Shown here: positions 28,014-36,460 of the stretch, piece by piece
Layout: every line of letters begins with the position of its first letter
Numbering within the stretch: the first letter of the stretch is position 1
NCBI GenBank assembly: GCA_029242545.1
Contig: JAQWTV010000058.1
Coordinates: 1 to 58,982 of the forward strand
DNA length: 58,982 bases
Direction: 5' to 3'
From: Roseibacillus sp.
GTDB lineage: Bacteria; Verrucomicrobiota; Verrucomicrobiia; Verrucomicrobiales; Akkermansiaceae
Made by a program: the position numbers and the translations under genes
Notes under the pieces: model-generated
Database searches by the model: none
What the model was told of the DNA's origin: nothing
The model's input: the letters and a program-made list of their open reading frames with translations, nothing else

Positions 28014-29334
28014 CGACGACTGCGAACTTCAACTCTGCGGAAGAAACAACTTCACCATTGACGAGGCACTGACAGACGGCGAGGCCTACGCTACGCTTCA
28101 TCTTTACAATCTCTGCCTCAATAAAAAGGGTGTCTCCCGGAAGCACGGGTCGGCGAAACTTGACGTGGTCGGCCGACATGAAATATCCGATTTTGCCCTC
28201 GTTATCGGGGAGTCGCAGGACGAGAACCGATGCAGCTTGAGCCATGGCCTCAAGCTGAAGGACGCCGGGCATGACTGGATGATCGGGGAAGTGGCCTTCA
28301 AAGAAAGGCTCGTTAAAAGTAACATTCTTTACCGCGGTGCACTTTAACTCGCTCGAGAAGTCAATCACCCGGTCGATAAGAAGGAACGGGGCCCGGTGAG
28401 GAAGAATTCGGAAGATATCCTTGATGTCGAGCACTGCTTCATTCTCAGGAAGCTGGAAAGGGGGGACCATTGAGCGCATCCTCTGGTATTCCCGTTTCAG
28501 CATACCTGCCATCTGGGTGTTTGGTCCGTGACCCGGTGCGACTGCGATGACGTGGCCCGTGATCCGTTTTCCGGCTAGAGCAAGATCGCCGACAAGATCG
28601 AGCGCCTTGTGGCGGGCAAACTCGTTATCAAAGCGCATGGCCTCTTTGGAAAGGATCTCCTCATCCCGGATCACCACTGCGTTTTCGAGAGATCCACCCT
28701 TTATCAGACCTTGGTCGAGGAGTGGCTTGATATCTTCGTAGAAGGTGAAGGTCCGGGCAGGGGCAACCTCATTCTCGTATGTTTCCGGAGTGATTTCGCT
28801 CGAGAAATATTGGGTGAATTTTCCAATATGGCTGAGGTTGGTCACGGAGACCCGGAATCCTCGATAGGGAACAATCGTGATATGGGATCCACTTTTATCC
28901 TGAAAGTGAATAGGTTCGCGGATTTCCCACGTTTTCCGTCGGGCCTCCTGCTCTTTAAGACCGGCTTGCTTGATCAGTTCTACGAAAGGTTTTGCGGAGC
29001 CATCACCGATGGGAGGCTCATTGGCGTCCATCTCGATAAGGGCGTTGTCAACTCCCATTCCCATAAGAGCCGACATGATATGCTCTACGGTATGGACCCG
29101 AACTGATCCGGAGGCGAGGGTGGTAGCGCGCTCGACCTTCTCGACTTTCTCGACGTCGGCATCAATGAGTGGCTTATCCGGGAGGTCGATCCGCCGAAAC
29201 TTGAAGCCGTGCCCCTCCGGGGCGGGCTTGATGGTCAGGGTTACCTTCTGGCCTGTGTGGAGGGAAGTGCCTTCGAGGGTGGCTGGACCTGCAAGAGTGT
29301 ATTCTCTTTCCGAGTGAGCGGAGGGAGCGGGCAT
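28006..29334 (-). CDS. lpxC/fabZ: Bifunctional LpxC deacetylase / FabZ dehydratase fusion
   Basis: The product has 442 residues from the ATG at 29332-29334 (MPAPSAHSEREYTLAGPATL); a longer frame to 29529 adds 65 residues unlike LpxC. Residues 1-290 are LpxC, the zinc UDP-3-O-acyl-GlcNAc deacetylase that commits to lipid A. The zinc ligands are H85 (VEHIMSAL), H242 and D246 (FARHKALDLVGD), the catalytic glutamate is in EMDANEPPIGDGSA and the GHG histidine is H269. Residues 300-442 are the FabZ hotdog dehydratase, with LPHRAPFLLIDRV, catalytic H348 in FEGHFPDHPVMPG and E362 in QLEAMAQAA. This fusion is well known from Bacteroidota and some related lineages. Both active sites look intact. Confidence 0.95.
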   Translation of the reverse strand: MPAPSAHSEREYTLAGPATLEGTSLHTGQKVTLTIKPAPEGHGFKFRRIDLPDKPLIDADVEKVEKVERATTLASGSVRVHTVEHIMSALMGMGVDNALIEMDANEPPIGDGSAKPFVELIKQAGLKEQEARRKTWEIREPIHFQDKSGSHITIVPYRGFRVSVTNLSHIGKFTQYFSSEITPETYENEVAPARTFTFYEDIKPLLDQGLIKGGSLENAVVIRDEEILSKEAMRFDNEFARHKALDLVGDLALAGKRITGHVIAVAPGHGPNTQMAGMLKREYQRMRSMVPPFQLPENEAVLDIKDIFRILPHRAPFLLIDRVIDFSSELKCTAVKNVTFNEPFFEGHFPDHPVMPGVLQLEAMAQAASVLVLRLPDNEGKIGYFMSADHVKFRRPVLPGDTLFIEAEIVKMKRSVGLAVCQCLVNGEVVSSAELKFAVVDA

Positions 29335-29416
29335 GTGCGCAGGGTAGGAGGAGCGTAGCCTCTGGCAAGGCGTTATTGGGTATTGGGTTCCCTGCGAATT
29401 AAGGTATGGAGGAAGA

Positions 29417-30205
29417 GTGCCTGCCAATGGGATGAGTGTTAGGAGAGGTCCTATCGCAGTATCGACAGATATTAGCATGGTGGAGGTGGTGAAGGAGTGG
29501 CTGGTAGTCAACAAGCCTGCGCCCCTCATCGTTCATCCCACGAACGATAGGCCCGAGCCAACCCTTCTCGGGGAGGTGAAGACATGGCTCTCCGATCGGG
29601 GCGAGGATTGCACAACTCTGAGTATTCTCAATCGTCTTGACCGGGAGACTAGTGGGCTGGTTTTGATGTCACGCACGAGGGAGGCTGCGAGGCGTTTTGG
29701 GCGCGCAATGGAGCGGAGGGAGATTCAGAAGGAATACCTCGCGGTCGTGTCTGGGTGGCCGGAGTGGGATCGCCAGATGGTGGCCGAGCCAATCCTCCGG
29801 CAGGGCGAAGTGCGCGAATCACGAATTTGGATTAAGCAGGTTGCCCATCCTGATGGGAGGCACGCGGTAACTGACTTTGAAGTGATCCGCCGATTCCAAA
29901 ATTCGCATGGTTCCTTCTCCGTCCTGCGCGCCATGCCCGAAACAGGGCGAACGCATCAGATCCGCGTGCATCTTGGCTGCCTTGGACATCCCCTTGTGGG
30001 AGATAAGATCTACGGCCCATCTGAAGATTGTTACCTCGAGTTTATCGAGACTGGCTGGAGCCGAGGCCTAGAGAAAGTTCTCCATCTCTCACGTCATGCC
30101 CTGCATGCGAGTAGACTGGCAATACCCGACGAGAATGATGAGTTGGACTGGAGTTCGTCGATGCCCTCCGAGTTCAGGGAATTTTGTGAGATCGAGAGTT
30201 GCTAG
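29417..30205 (+). CDS. RluA-family RNA pseudouridine synthase
   Basis: This is a 262-residue RluA/RsuA-superfamily enzyme that isomerises uridine to pseudouridine in rRNA or tRNA. The catalytic motif is seen as ILNRLDRETSGLVLMSRT (about residues 74-91), with Asn in place of the more usual His before RLD. The second family motif, PETGRTHQIRVHLGCLGHPL, followed by GDKIYG, appears at about 174-200. There is no S4 RNA-binding domain, so it resembles the shorter RluA/TruC types. GTG at 29417 was chosen because GGAGG lies at 29408-29412; internal ATGs at 29432 and 29477 are alternatives. It is divergent from lpxC-fabZ. The exact target site cannot be told. Confidence 0.9.
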   Translation: MPANGMSVRRGPIAVSTDISMVEVVKEWLVVNKPAPLIVHPTNDRPEPTLLGEVKTWLSDRGEDCTTLSILNRLDRETSGLVLMSRTREAARRFGRAMERREIQKEYLAVVSGWPEWDRQMVAEPILRQGEVRESRIWIKQVAHPDGRHAVTDFEVIRRFQNSHGSFSVLRAMPETGRTHQIRVHLGCLGHPLVGDKIYGPSEDCYLEFIETGWSRGLEKVLHLSRHALHASRLAIPDENDELDWSSSMPSEFREFCEIESC

Positions 30206-30231
30206 GTGCGGCTGAAGGGTGACATTGAGAT

Positions 30232-31014
30232 ATGGCCACTCTCGATGACATTGTCTCCTTTCTCGATACCGAGTTACGGATCAAGGAAGTGCCGGACTAT
30301 CCGGGTGCCATGAATGGATTGCAAATGGAGGGGAGACAGGCGGTCAAGCAGGTCGCAGTTGCCGTTGATGCGTCCCTTCCGGTTGTAAGAAAGGCGATAG
30401 AATCAGGAGCGAATCTCCTCATTGTTCATCATGGCATGTTCTGGAATGGAGCGCGGATGGTTACTGGAGCAACCTATGAAAAATTTAAGATTGCGATGGA
30501 AGCTGGTCTTGCCATCTACAGCGCGCACATCCCACTCGACATCCACCCAGTTGTCGGGAACAACGCGTGCCTTGCCTCCGCGCTCGAGTTGCAAGAAGCC
30601 GAGCCATTTTTTGAATGGAAGGGGATTCTCCTGGGAATTCGAGGCAGGTTTGAAGGCTCGTTGAATCAGTTGGTGAGCCGGGTTGGTGAGGTGCTTGGGG
30701 AGGACCCCCACGTATGTTCCGCAGGTTCCGCAGGTTCCGCAGGTTCCGGAGGTTCCGGAGAGGCCGGAATAGTCGGAGTAATAACAGGAGGGGCTGGATC
30801 CGAAGTCGTTGCGGTCCGGGAGTCAGGGATCGATAGCTTTTTAACGGGAGAAGGCCCTCATTGGAGCTATACGGAGGCTGAGGAACTCGGCATGAACATG
30901 ATCTACGGAGGGCACTATCTGACCGAAACTGGAGGAGTAAAAGCGATTGCAGACATGTTATCGGAAAAGTTTGGTCTCGAGGCAGGTTTCATTGATCACC
31001 CCTCCGGAATGTAG
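30232..31014 (+). CDS. Nif3-like dinuclear metal centre protein
   Basis: This 260-residue member of the Nif3/YbgI (DUF34) family has a conserved two-metal site. Visible ligands are the double histidine in LLIVHHGMFW (H66, H67), the aspartate in HIPLDIHP with GNNACLA (about 103-115), and the C-terminal GEGPHWSYTEAEELGMNMI and GGHYLTETGGVKA. Proposed roles include GTP cyclohydrolase-like hydrolysis and metal-cofactor quality control, but none is settled. The loop between the two halves (about 162-177) contains a Ser-Ala-Gly repeat encoded by five 9-bp units. It lies 26 bp after the pseudouridine synthase and 38 bp before the glycosylase, so the three genes probably form an operon. Confidence 0.9.
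   Translation: MATLDDIVSFLDTELRIKEVPDYPGAMNGLQMEGRQAVKQVAVAVDASLPVVRKAIESGANLLIVHHGMFWNGARMVTGATYEKFKIAMEAGLAIYSAHIPLDIHPVVGNNACLASALELQEAEPFFEWKGILLGIRGRFEGSLNQLVSRVGEVLGEDPHVCSAGSAGSAGSGGSGEAGIVGVITGGAGSEVVAVRESGIDSFLTGEGPHWSYTEAEELGMNMIYGGHYLTETGGVKAIADMLSEKFGLEAGFIDHPSGM
30715..30759 (+). repeat. Five tandem 9-bp units inside the Nif3-like gene
   Basis: Units of GGTTCCGCA (three, the first with T for G) and GGTTCCGGA (two) run without interruption. They are in frame and encode SAG-SAG-SAG-SGG-SG, a flexible interdomain linker. Because the unit is a multiple of three, copy number can change without a frameshift. Confidence 0.9.
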
Positions 31015-31052
31015 GAATCGATCGGGGGGCCAGCAGTTACCCGGATAGCTCC

Positions 31053-31646
31053 ATGAAGGATTTCGCAGAGTCTCTCAGCCCTCAATTTTTTGAGCATAGT
31101 CCGCAGGAATGCGCGCGCGGTTTAATCGGTTGCCGTCTCGAGTGGAAAGAGTGCGCAGGGGTGATCGTCGAAACGGAGGCTTATGCGGCGGAAGGAGATG
31201 AAGCGTGTCACACCTACTTTCGGCCCAGCGCCCGGCAATTTGTAGCGGAGCATCCAGCAGGAAGCGCTTACGTCTATCTGAACTATGGAGTTCACTGGCT
31301 CTTGAATTTCCTCGTCAAGGGAGGTGAAGGCGATGGCTTTGTCCTTATTCGAGCCTTGGCCCCAAGCGAGGGTCTGGAACAGATGAGGCTGCGGAGGCGT
31401 AGGAATCCTGAAACGGAGCTGTGTTCAGGGCCTGGAAAATTGACCCAGGCATTTGGAATTGATCTCTCAGTGCATGGAGCGGAGCTCGCCAGTGATCTCG
31501 GCATATCGCTTTACCGGCGCTCAACCTTGGAAAAGGTGACTACGTTGGCCTGTCGGCGTGTCGGCATTTCCAGGGAAAAAGACCGCAAATGGCGGTTTGC
31601 TTTGGCGGGATCTCCCTGCATTAGCGTGCGCCCTGGGGCAGAATGA
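31053..31646 (+). CDS. Alkyladenine (3-methyladenine) DNA glycosylase, AAG/MPG family
   Basis: This 197-residue base-excision repair enzyme removes 3-methyladenine and other alkylated purines from DNA. Landmarks of the AAG family are ECARGLIGCRLEW, the catalytic-site segment GVIVETEAYAAEGDEACHTY (the Glu of VETEAY activates water), the DNA-intercalating YVYLNYGVHWLLNFL, VLIRALAPSEGLE and LCSGPGKLTQAFGIDLSVHG. A conserved 'ARR VGI' segment lies near the end (CRRVGISREKDRKWRF). Length is normal. It is probably the last gene of a run with the pseudouridine synthase and the Nif3-like protein. Confidence 0.93.
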   Translation: MKDFAESLSPQFFEHSPQECARGLIGCRLEWKECAGVIVETEAYAAEGDEACHTYFRPSARQFVAEHPAGSAYVYLNYGVHWLLNFLVKGGEGDGFVLIRALAPSEGLEQMRLRRRRNPETELCSGPGKLTQAFGIDLSVHGAELASDLGISLYRRSTLEKVTTLACRRVGISREKDRKWRFALAGSPCISVRPGAE

Positions 31647-31792
31647 GGCCAAATTGTCTCGTTGCAGGGTTTTGGCGGGCCGGAAGGGGGTAAAAAGGAT
31701 GACTTACTGGGCTCCTCTTTCGGGCTGAGCCCATCCCAGAATGAAAGCTTTTGGGCCCTAAAAAAAGGGTGATCGGGTAAATAGAGCCGAAT

Positions 31793-31866
31793 TGGTGCGG
31801 GTGAAGGGAATCGAACCCTCGCCTCAAGCTTGGGAAGCTCGCATTCTACCACTGAACTACACCCGC
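31793..31866 (-). tRNA. tRNA-Gly (anticodon CCC)
   Basis: The minus strand folds as a full cloverleaf: 7-bp acceptor stem GCGGGTG/CACCCGC, D arm GTTC-AGTGGTA-GAAT, anticodon stem CGAGC/GCTTG around loop TTCCCAA (anticodon CCC), T arm with loop TTCGATT. The CCA end is encoded (complement of 31793-31795). It is one of two glycine isoacceptors in this gap and is transcribed away from the other. Confidence 0.93.
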
Positions 31867-31989
31867 CCCTCGACAGGGGTAGATCGGTATATTGTTCCCA
31901 GTGCAATGAAAGCGTAAAAAAAGTGAAAAACCCATAAAATTTGGGGGCAGGAAGATGGTCAGTTTCTTTTTTATTTCCCGAAAAAATCC

Positions 31990-32018
31990 TTGGCGGTGGG
32001 AGGGATGACCCCTATATT
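31990..32018 (+). promoter_or_regulatory. Sigma-70-type promoter for tRNA-Gly(TCC)
   Basis: TTGGCG (31990-31995) and TATATT (32013-32018) are separated by exactly 17 bp, and the tRNA 5' end lies 12 bases after the -10 box. Spacing and sequence fit a housekeeping promoter driving a tRNA gene. Confidence 0.55.
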
Positions 32019-32029
32019 TTTGCTCAGCA

Positions 32030-32103
32030 GCGGGTATAGCTTAATGGTAAAGCCTCAGCCTTCCAAGCTGGCCATAAGGGTTCGATTCCCTTTACCCGCT
32101 CCA
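32030..32103 (+). tRNA. tRNA-Gly (anticodon TCC)
   Basis: A complete cloverleaf is visible: acceptor stem GCGGGTA/TACCCGC (7 bp, perfect), D stem GCTT/AAGC, anticodon stem TCAGC/GCTGG with loop CTTCCAA (anticodon TCC), T stem AAGGG/CCCTT with loop TTCGATT, discriminator T and encoded CCA (32101-32103). The first gene of the exopolysaccharide region starts 32 bp downstream. Confidence 0.94.
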
Positions 32104-32135
32104 AACAGCATATTCTCCAAACACAAAGCATTACA

Positions 32136-32687
32136 ATGAAAGCAACGCTCTATTCCGCATTAGCCGCATGTGCGGTAGTTTTGGCCCCTGCACTGCAGGC
32201 GGATCAGGCTGGCTGCCTTAAAGTGGCAGACGCCGTCAAAAAGCAGGTTGAAGCAGATGCTGACAACATTCTGAAAATTGTTGAGAAGCAGACTGCCGCT
32301 AACCCCTCCTGCTCGTGTGAGGTTGTCAAAGCAGCGATTCTCACGGCAGAGGCAGATAAGAGCCTCGTCGGTCAGATCGTTGCTACTGCCATCGAGGCGG
32401 CTCCAGATCGGATGAACCTGATCACCTCATGTGCGGTTGCAGTAGCGCCGGATGCCGTGGCAGAGATCAAAGCAGTTGTTGCCAAGCTCAATCCCAAAGC
32501 CTTGGCGAAAAAAGGTAACGATCCAGTGGCCGGTAGCGCCAAGGATGGTAAGACAGCGATCGTGAGCGAAGAGGTTAAAAATCCTCTCGACGGGCCTTAC
32601 CTTATTCCAGGCCTTCCCCCAATTCACCCACCCATCGTGCCTGCAATCAGCACGCCGAGTAGCTCGGACGTCACTCTTGCCGAGTAG
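32136..32687 (+). CDS. Small secreted protein upstream of the exopolysaccharide export genes
   Basis: This 183-residue product has a signal peptide (MKATLYSALAACAVVLAPAL, cleavage near LQA-D). The mature domain is helical and has four cysteines (GCLKVADAV, NPSCSCEVVKAAI, NLITSCAVAVAP), so disulfides are likely in the periplasm. The tail is Pro-rich and probably disordered (PGLPPIHPPIVPA). I do not recognise a family. Its position 100 bp before a beta-barrel gene and the Wzc/Wza-like genes suggests a role in polysaccharide secretion, but this is by association only. Confidence 0.75.
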   Translation: MKATLYSALAACAVVLAPALQADQAGCLKVADAVKKQVEADADNILKIVEKQTAANPSCSCEVVKAAILTAEADKSLVGQIVATAIEAAPDRMNLITSCAVAVAPDAVAEIKAVVAKLNPKALAKKGNDPVAGSAKDGKTAIVSEEVKNPLDGPYLIPGLPPIHPPIVPAISTPSSSDVTLAE

Positions 32688-32787
32688 GTTAACGCGAGAC
32701 TTCGTCGTTCTTGACTGTTTGAAACTCAAACGACAGCTCGACGAGCCGCATTGCTCCACTAACTAACGCACAGCATATCAAAATCTC

Positions 32788-34056
32788 ATGAAGAACACCC
32801 TCCTCACTTCCGCCCTTGGATTAGCAACAGGCGGCCTGCTTTCCGCTCAGGGCCTTTACAACATCATGCCCTTTGATGACGAACCTACTGACTCTTTGCC
32901 ACTGCACTGGACCGCTGGTGCGAGCTTAGGTTGGGACTCCAACGCTTCTCCGTTGTTTTCTGACTGCGACGGAGTTGGGAGCCAGGACGTTGGTTACGTT
33001 TCCGCTTTCGCGCAGGCCAACTTCGTCAGCAAGACGCCGCAGACTACTATCGACATTTGGGGAAGGGCAGGAGCAACCTATTATCTCGATAAGATCACCC
33101 GGAGTAGCGGATTTGCTCCTGGGGTGGGCGTCAGCGAGGACTATTTCCCACAGTTCCGTGCGGGGGCCAATTTTGTTCACCGCATCAACGAGAATCTGCG
33201 TCTTCGGAGCAGGAATCATCTCACCTACGAGCAAGAGCCTGATTATGACTTCGGGATCGCTTCCGACCGCCGCCAAGGAAGCTACTTGCGCTACAGCTCT
33301 GATAACAGCGTCGGCTATCGCTGGACAGAGCGTCTCGGAACAAACACAGGATATCGTTTCAGCGGGGTGACCTTCGACGAGGTTGATGGCAATGACTACG
33401 TCAGGCACCTTTTCTACAACCAGTTCCGGTATCGGACCAGTTCCACCACGGTGTGGACCGCAGCCTACCGTCACCAGTCGCAAGAAAACGACGACTCGGC
33501 GGATTCTGAGTCCCACTACTTCCTTCTTGGTGCGGAAACAGAACTCAGCCCAACCACGGTTGCCGTGGTTCGCGCAGGTGCTCAGGTTCAAGAAGTCGAT
33601 AATGGCGCCAGCAACTCATCACCTTATCTGGAAGCTACCGTGCGTTCATCGCTTTCGGAATCCGCTCAGGTACGCGCATTCGCCCGTTACGGTTTAGAGG
33701 ATCGCAATAGGCTGATCTCGACCCATGATTGTGGCCAGCCCTTCGAGCTTGGTAGATACGAGGAGCGCCAGACCTTCCGGCTTGGTCTTCAAGGTTCTTA
33801 TGTCGCTTCTTCAAAGCTGACCTTCTTCAGTGGTCTTAACGTTATCATGCTTGGATACGACGGCAAAATTGGTGGGGGAACCGCGCCGGACAGCTTGGAC
33901 GACAGGGTCTTGAACTTCAACGCTGGTGCAAGTTTTGAAGTTTCCGACAATCTTTTCGTCACTGGATCATACAATTACACCAAGTCCACTTCGGATGCGG
34001 ACGTTCGTGATTACGACCGCAGCCGCGTGCAGGTTGGGCTTCAGTCCTCCTTCTGA
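32788..34056 (+). CDS. Outer-membrane beta-barrel protein (BBP2-like)
   Basis: This 422-residue protein has a signal peptide (about 1-20) and alternating amphipathic strands throughout the mature part. They are rich in aromatic residues and Gly (WTAGASLGWDSNASPL, RSRNHLTYEQEPDYDFGI, VGYRWTERLGTNTGYRFSGV, VWTAAYRHQSQENDD). It ends in a strand finishing with Phe (VQVGLQSSF), the usual signal for outer-membrane assembly. The 'GWDSN' N-terminal motif is typical of putative beta-barrel porin 2 / EpsL-like proteins found in exopolysaccharide loci. Together with the Wza-like protein downstream it may form the outer-membrane exit path. A strong terminator follows the gene. Confidence 0.82.
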   Translation: MKNTLLTSALGLATGGLLSAQGLYNIMPFDDEPTDSLPLHWTAGASLGWDSNASPLFSDCDGVGSQDVGYVSAFAQANFVSKTPQTTIDIWGRAGATYYLDKITRSSGFAPGVGVSEDYFPQFRAGANFVHRINENLRLRSRNHLTYEQEPDYDFGIASDRRQGSYLRYSSDNSVGYRWTERLGTNTGYRFSGVTFDEVDGNDYVRHLFYNQFRYRTSSTTVWTAAYRHQSQENDDSADSESHYFLLGAETELSPTTVAVVRAGAQVQEVDNGASNSSPYLEATVRSSLSESAQVRAFARYGLEDRNRLISTHDCGQPFELGRYEERQTFRLGLQGSYVASSKLTFFSGLNVIMLGYDGKIGGGTAPDSLDDRVLNFNAGASFEVSDNLFVTGSYNYTKSTSDADVRDYDRSRVQVGLQSSF

Positions 34057-34091
34057 AGATTGGACCATAAAAGCGCCCTTTAATATAGCAG

Positions 34092-34125
34092 CCCCCGCAA
34101 TGCCTTTTTTCATTGCGGGGGTTTT
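34092..34125 (+). terminator. Strong intrinsic terminator after the beta-barrel gene
   Basis: An 11-bp perfect stem, CCCCCGCAATG (34092-34102) / CATTGCGGGGG (34111-34121), with loop CCTTTTTT is followed by TTTT and TCTG. This is a textbook Rho-independent terminator 36 bp after the stop, separating the barrel gene from the kinase gene. Confidence 0.88.
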
Positions 34126-34196
34126 CTGCCTACTGGATTTCCGCCACCTCTGACCTTATAGTCAGATTACTACTGGTTTCTCGAAACTCTAAAGAC

Positions 34197-36398
34197 ATGC
34201 CAAACGGACCCGAACGCCAAACCAATGCCAGCGAAGCCGCTCTTCACGCGGTTGATTACTGGCAGGTCCTCAAGAACCGCTATGGCGTCATCCTCCTGAC
34301 CTTCCTTCTGATTTTCATGACGGCGGCGGTGATTACCTACGTGCTGCCGAAGAAGTATGAGAGCACTGCGCTCCTGCAGGTTAACCACTCCTTTATCGAG
34401 CTGGATCCGCTTAATGGTTCCGTTGGGCAGCCTATGACGGGGGCTTCGCCGTCACATGCCTACATACAGAATCAGTTTAAGATCATCGAGTCGGAGAGGA
34501 CCATGTCCCGAGTCGTAGAAAGGCTTGATCTGCCCACCCGCTGGAAGAATTTCGACGAGAACATGGCTCTTCTCAAGCTCAAGTCGATTCTCAAGACCGA
34601 GCAGATCAGAAACACAGATCATATCGAAATCCGAATTCGTCATCAGAACCGCGATGATGCCCGCGACATCGCCAAGGCGATTGCGGAGTCCTATCAGGAA
34701 GGCCGGAATGAGGATGAACGCAAGCGCGCTGGTGACGCGCTCGATGCCCTCGAGTCTGAAGTGCGCTCGCAGGAAGATCTCGTGGAGGACAAGCGCCGAC
34801 ATTTTCATGCGATCGTAAAGGCGGTGGGAATCCCTTACATCGAAGGAGTGCTGACCAGTGGTCGAATGGGACAGAGCGAGGAAGCCATTCTCAAGTCTGC
34901 GGAAATGCAGCAATTTACAGCGGAGGAAAAAAAGGGTCAGCTTGAGAATCAGATCGAACAGCTTCTCACATTGCGTGATGAAGAGCTTATTGATTTCGCA
35001 GAGGGGCTTCAGTTGCCTGGAAGTCAGGTGCCGGTCTTGCGGGGCCGGTATCAGGAAAGCAGGGTGAGTATCGCGGCGCTCGAGGCCTCTGGCCTGGGAC
35101 GGAAGCATCCGTCTGTTGAAATGGCTTATATCGCTCAATCAAAGTTACAAGAGGACCTTAAGTCCTCAGTTGTTGTTCTCAGAGAGCTGCTGAAAACGCA
35201 GCTGAGGCTGGTCAACGGTCAGCTGGAGAAAATCAAGGACCGGGTAGAGGATCGACGCTTTGATGCGGTCGACAAGGCATTGCAGTCGCAGGACTACGTC
35301 GAGGCCAAACAGGATTACGAGACGGCCAAGGCGATGCTATCCCAGATGAAGTTGACCAATTCGGCACGTCGGATTGCGCTCAAAATACCCAAGACGCCGA
35401 TTACTATTCTGGAGAATCCCAAGATCGGAATGGATCCGGTTTACCCCAAGGTGACCCTGTTTCTTTCTCTGGGTGCTGCGGTAGGATTAATCTTCGGTAT
35501 CGCGATAGCGTTCTCTCTGGAGTATCTCGATACCTCGGTTAAGACACTGGAGGATGTGGAGCGGTATCTGCAGGTGCCGGTTCTGGCAGTGATTCCGACT
35601 GATGTGGGTGTGTTGCATAAGCAAAGTGGGATGAGTCCTGATGCTGAGGCCTACCGGATTCTACGAACCAATATTGAGTTCAATCGGAACAATCCCGAGG
35701 ATAATAGCATCACCATAGTGTCTGGAGGGGCTGGGGAAGGAAAGTCGACCACCTTGGTGAATCTTGCCTATGTCTGCGCTCAGGGGGGATATACCACCCT
35801 GATGATCGATGCGGATCTGCGCCGTCCAAACGTTCATACCTTTTTTGACATCAACAACTCAGTCGGACTGAGCAATTATTTGACCACAGATCTCATGTTG
35901 GAGGATGTGATCCTTCAAACTCCGGTGGACAACCTTTACTTCCTTCCGTCGGGGATTCTCCCTGCGGACGCTGCTGGGCTTCTGAACTCCCGGCGGATGT
36001 CAGAACTCATTCAAGATGTGAAGCAAAGGTTCGATCTTGTCTTGGTGGATTCTCCACCGATCCTCGGGGTGAGTGATGCATCGGTGCTGGCCTCTGAAGT
36101 GGATCTCACCATGATCGTGGTCCAGCACAGGAAACTTCCGCGGAACATGCTGGTCCGGGTGAAGCAGGCGGTTGAAAACGTTGGGGGACATGTCATCGGA
36201 GTTGTTCTGAATAACGTAGATGTGCGGAGTGACAGCCAGTATCAGTATTATACCAGCTATTACACCTATTACGCTCCCTCTGCAGATTCAGATCCGGTGC
36301 CTACGGTCGGAACTACAGCATCGGCAACTACTAGTTCGACCCTTGAATCTAAGGTGGGGGCCAATGACTCAGAAGAGGACGAGGGACTCAACTACTAG
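34197..36398 (+). CDS. Wzc-like polysaccharide copolymerase / tyrosine autokinase
   Basis: The product has 733 residues from the ATG at 34197. The frame is open upstream to 34113, but that part runs through the terminator. The N-terminal Wzz-type domain is flanked by two membrane helices (VILLTFLLIFMTAAVITYVL near 23-42 and LFLSLGAAVGLIFGIAIAFS near 420-440), with long coiled coil between (about 170-400). The C-terminal BY-kinase has Walker A GGAGEGKSTT (near 513), Walker A' LMIDADLRRPN and Walker B LVLVDSPPILG. A tyrosine cluster, YQYYTSYYTYY (36238-36273), is the expected autophosphorylation site. It controls polymerisation and export of exopolysaccharide and is followed 62 bp later by the Wza-like protein. 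Confidence 0.94.
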   Translation: MPNGPERQTNASEAALHAVDYWQVLKNRYGVILLTFLLIFMTAAVITYVLPKKYESTALLQVNHSFIELDPLNGSVGQPMTGASPSHAYIQNQFKIIESERTMSRVVERLDLPTRWKNFDENMALLKLKSILKTEQIRNTDHIEIRIRHQNRDDARDIAKAIAESYQEGRNEDERKRAGDALDALESEVRSQEDLVEDKRRHFHAIVKAVGIPYIEGVLTSGRMGQSEEAILKSAEMQQFTAEEKKGQLENQIEQLLTLRDEELIDFAEGLQLPGSQVPVLRGRYQESRVSIAALEASGLGRKHPSVEMAYIAQSKLQEDLKSSVVVLRELLKTQLRLVNGQLEKIKDRVEDRRFDAVDKALQSQDYVEAKQDYETAKAMLSQMKLTNSARRIALKIPKTPITILENPKIGMDPVYPKVTLFLSLGAAVGLIFGIAIAFSLEYLDTSVKTLEDVERYLQVPVLAVIPTDVGVLHKQSGMSPDAEAYRILRTNIEFNRNNPEDNSITIVSGGAGEGKSTTLVNLAYVCAQGGYTTLMIDADLRRPNVHTFFDINNSVGLSNYLTTDLMLEDVILQTPVDNLYFLPSGILPADAAGLLNSRRMSELIQDVKQRFDLVLVDSPPILGVSDASVLASEVDLTMIVVQHRKLPRNMLVRVKQAVENVGGHVIGVVLNNVDVRSDSQYQYYTSYYTYYAPSADSDPVPTVGTTASATTSSTLESKVGANDSEEDEGLNY

Positions 36399-36460
36399 CA
36401 GAACTTCCGGCAGCCGAATTCACCTTTCTCCTATCCCTTATCACTTACAGCTTTGCCCTT

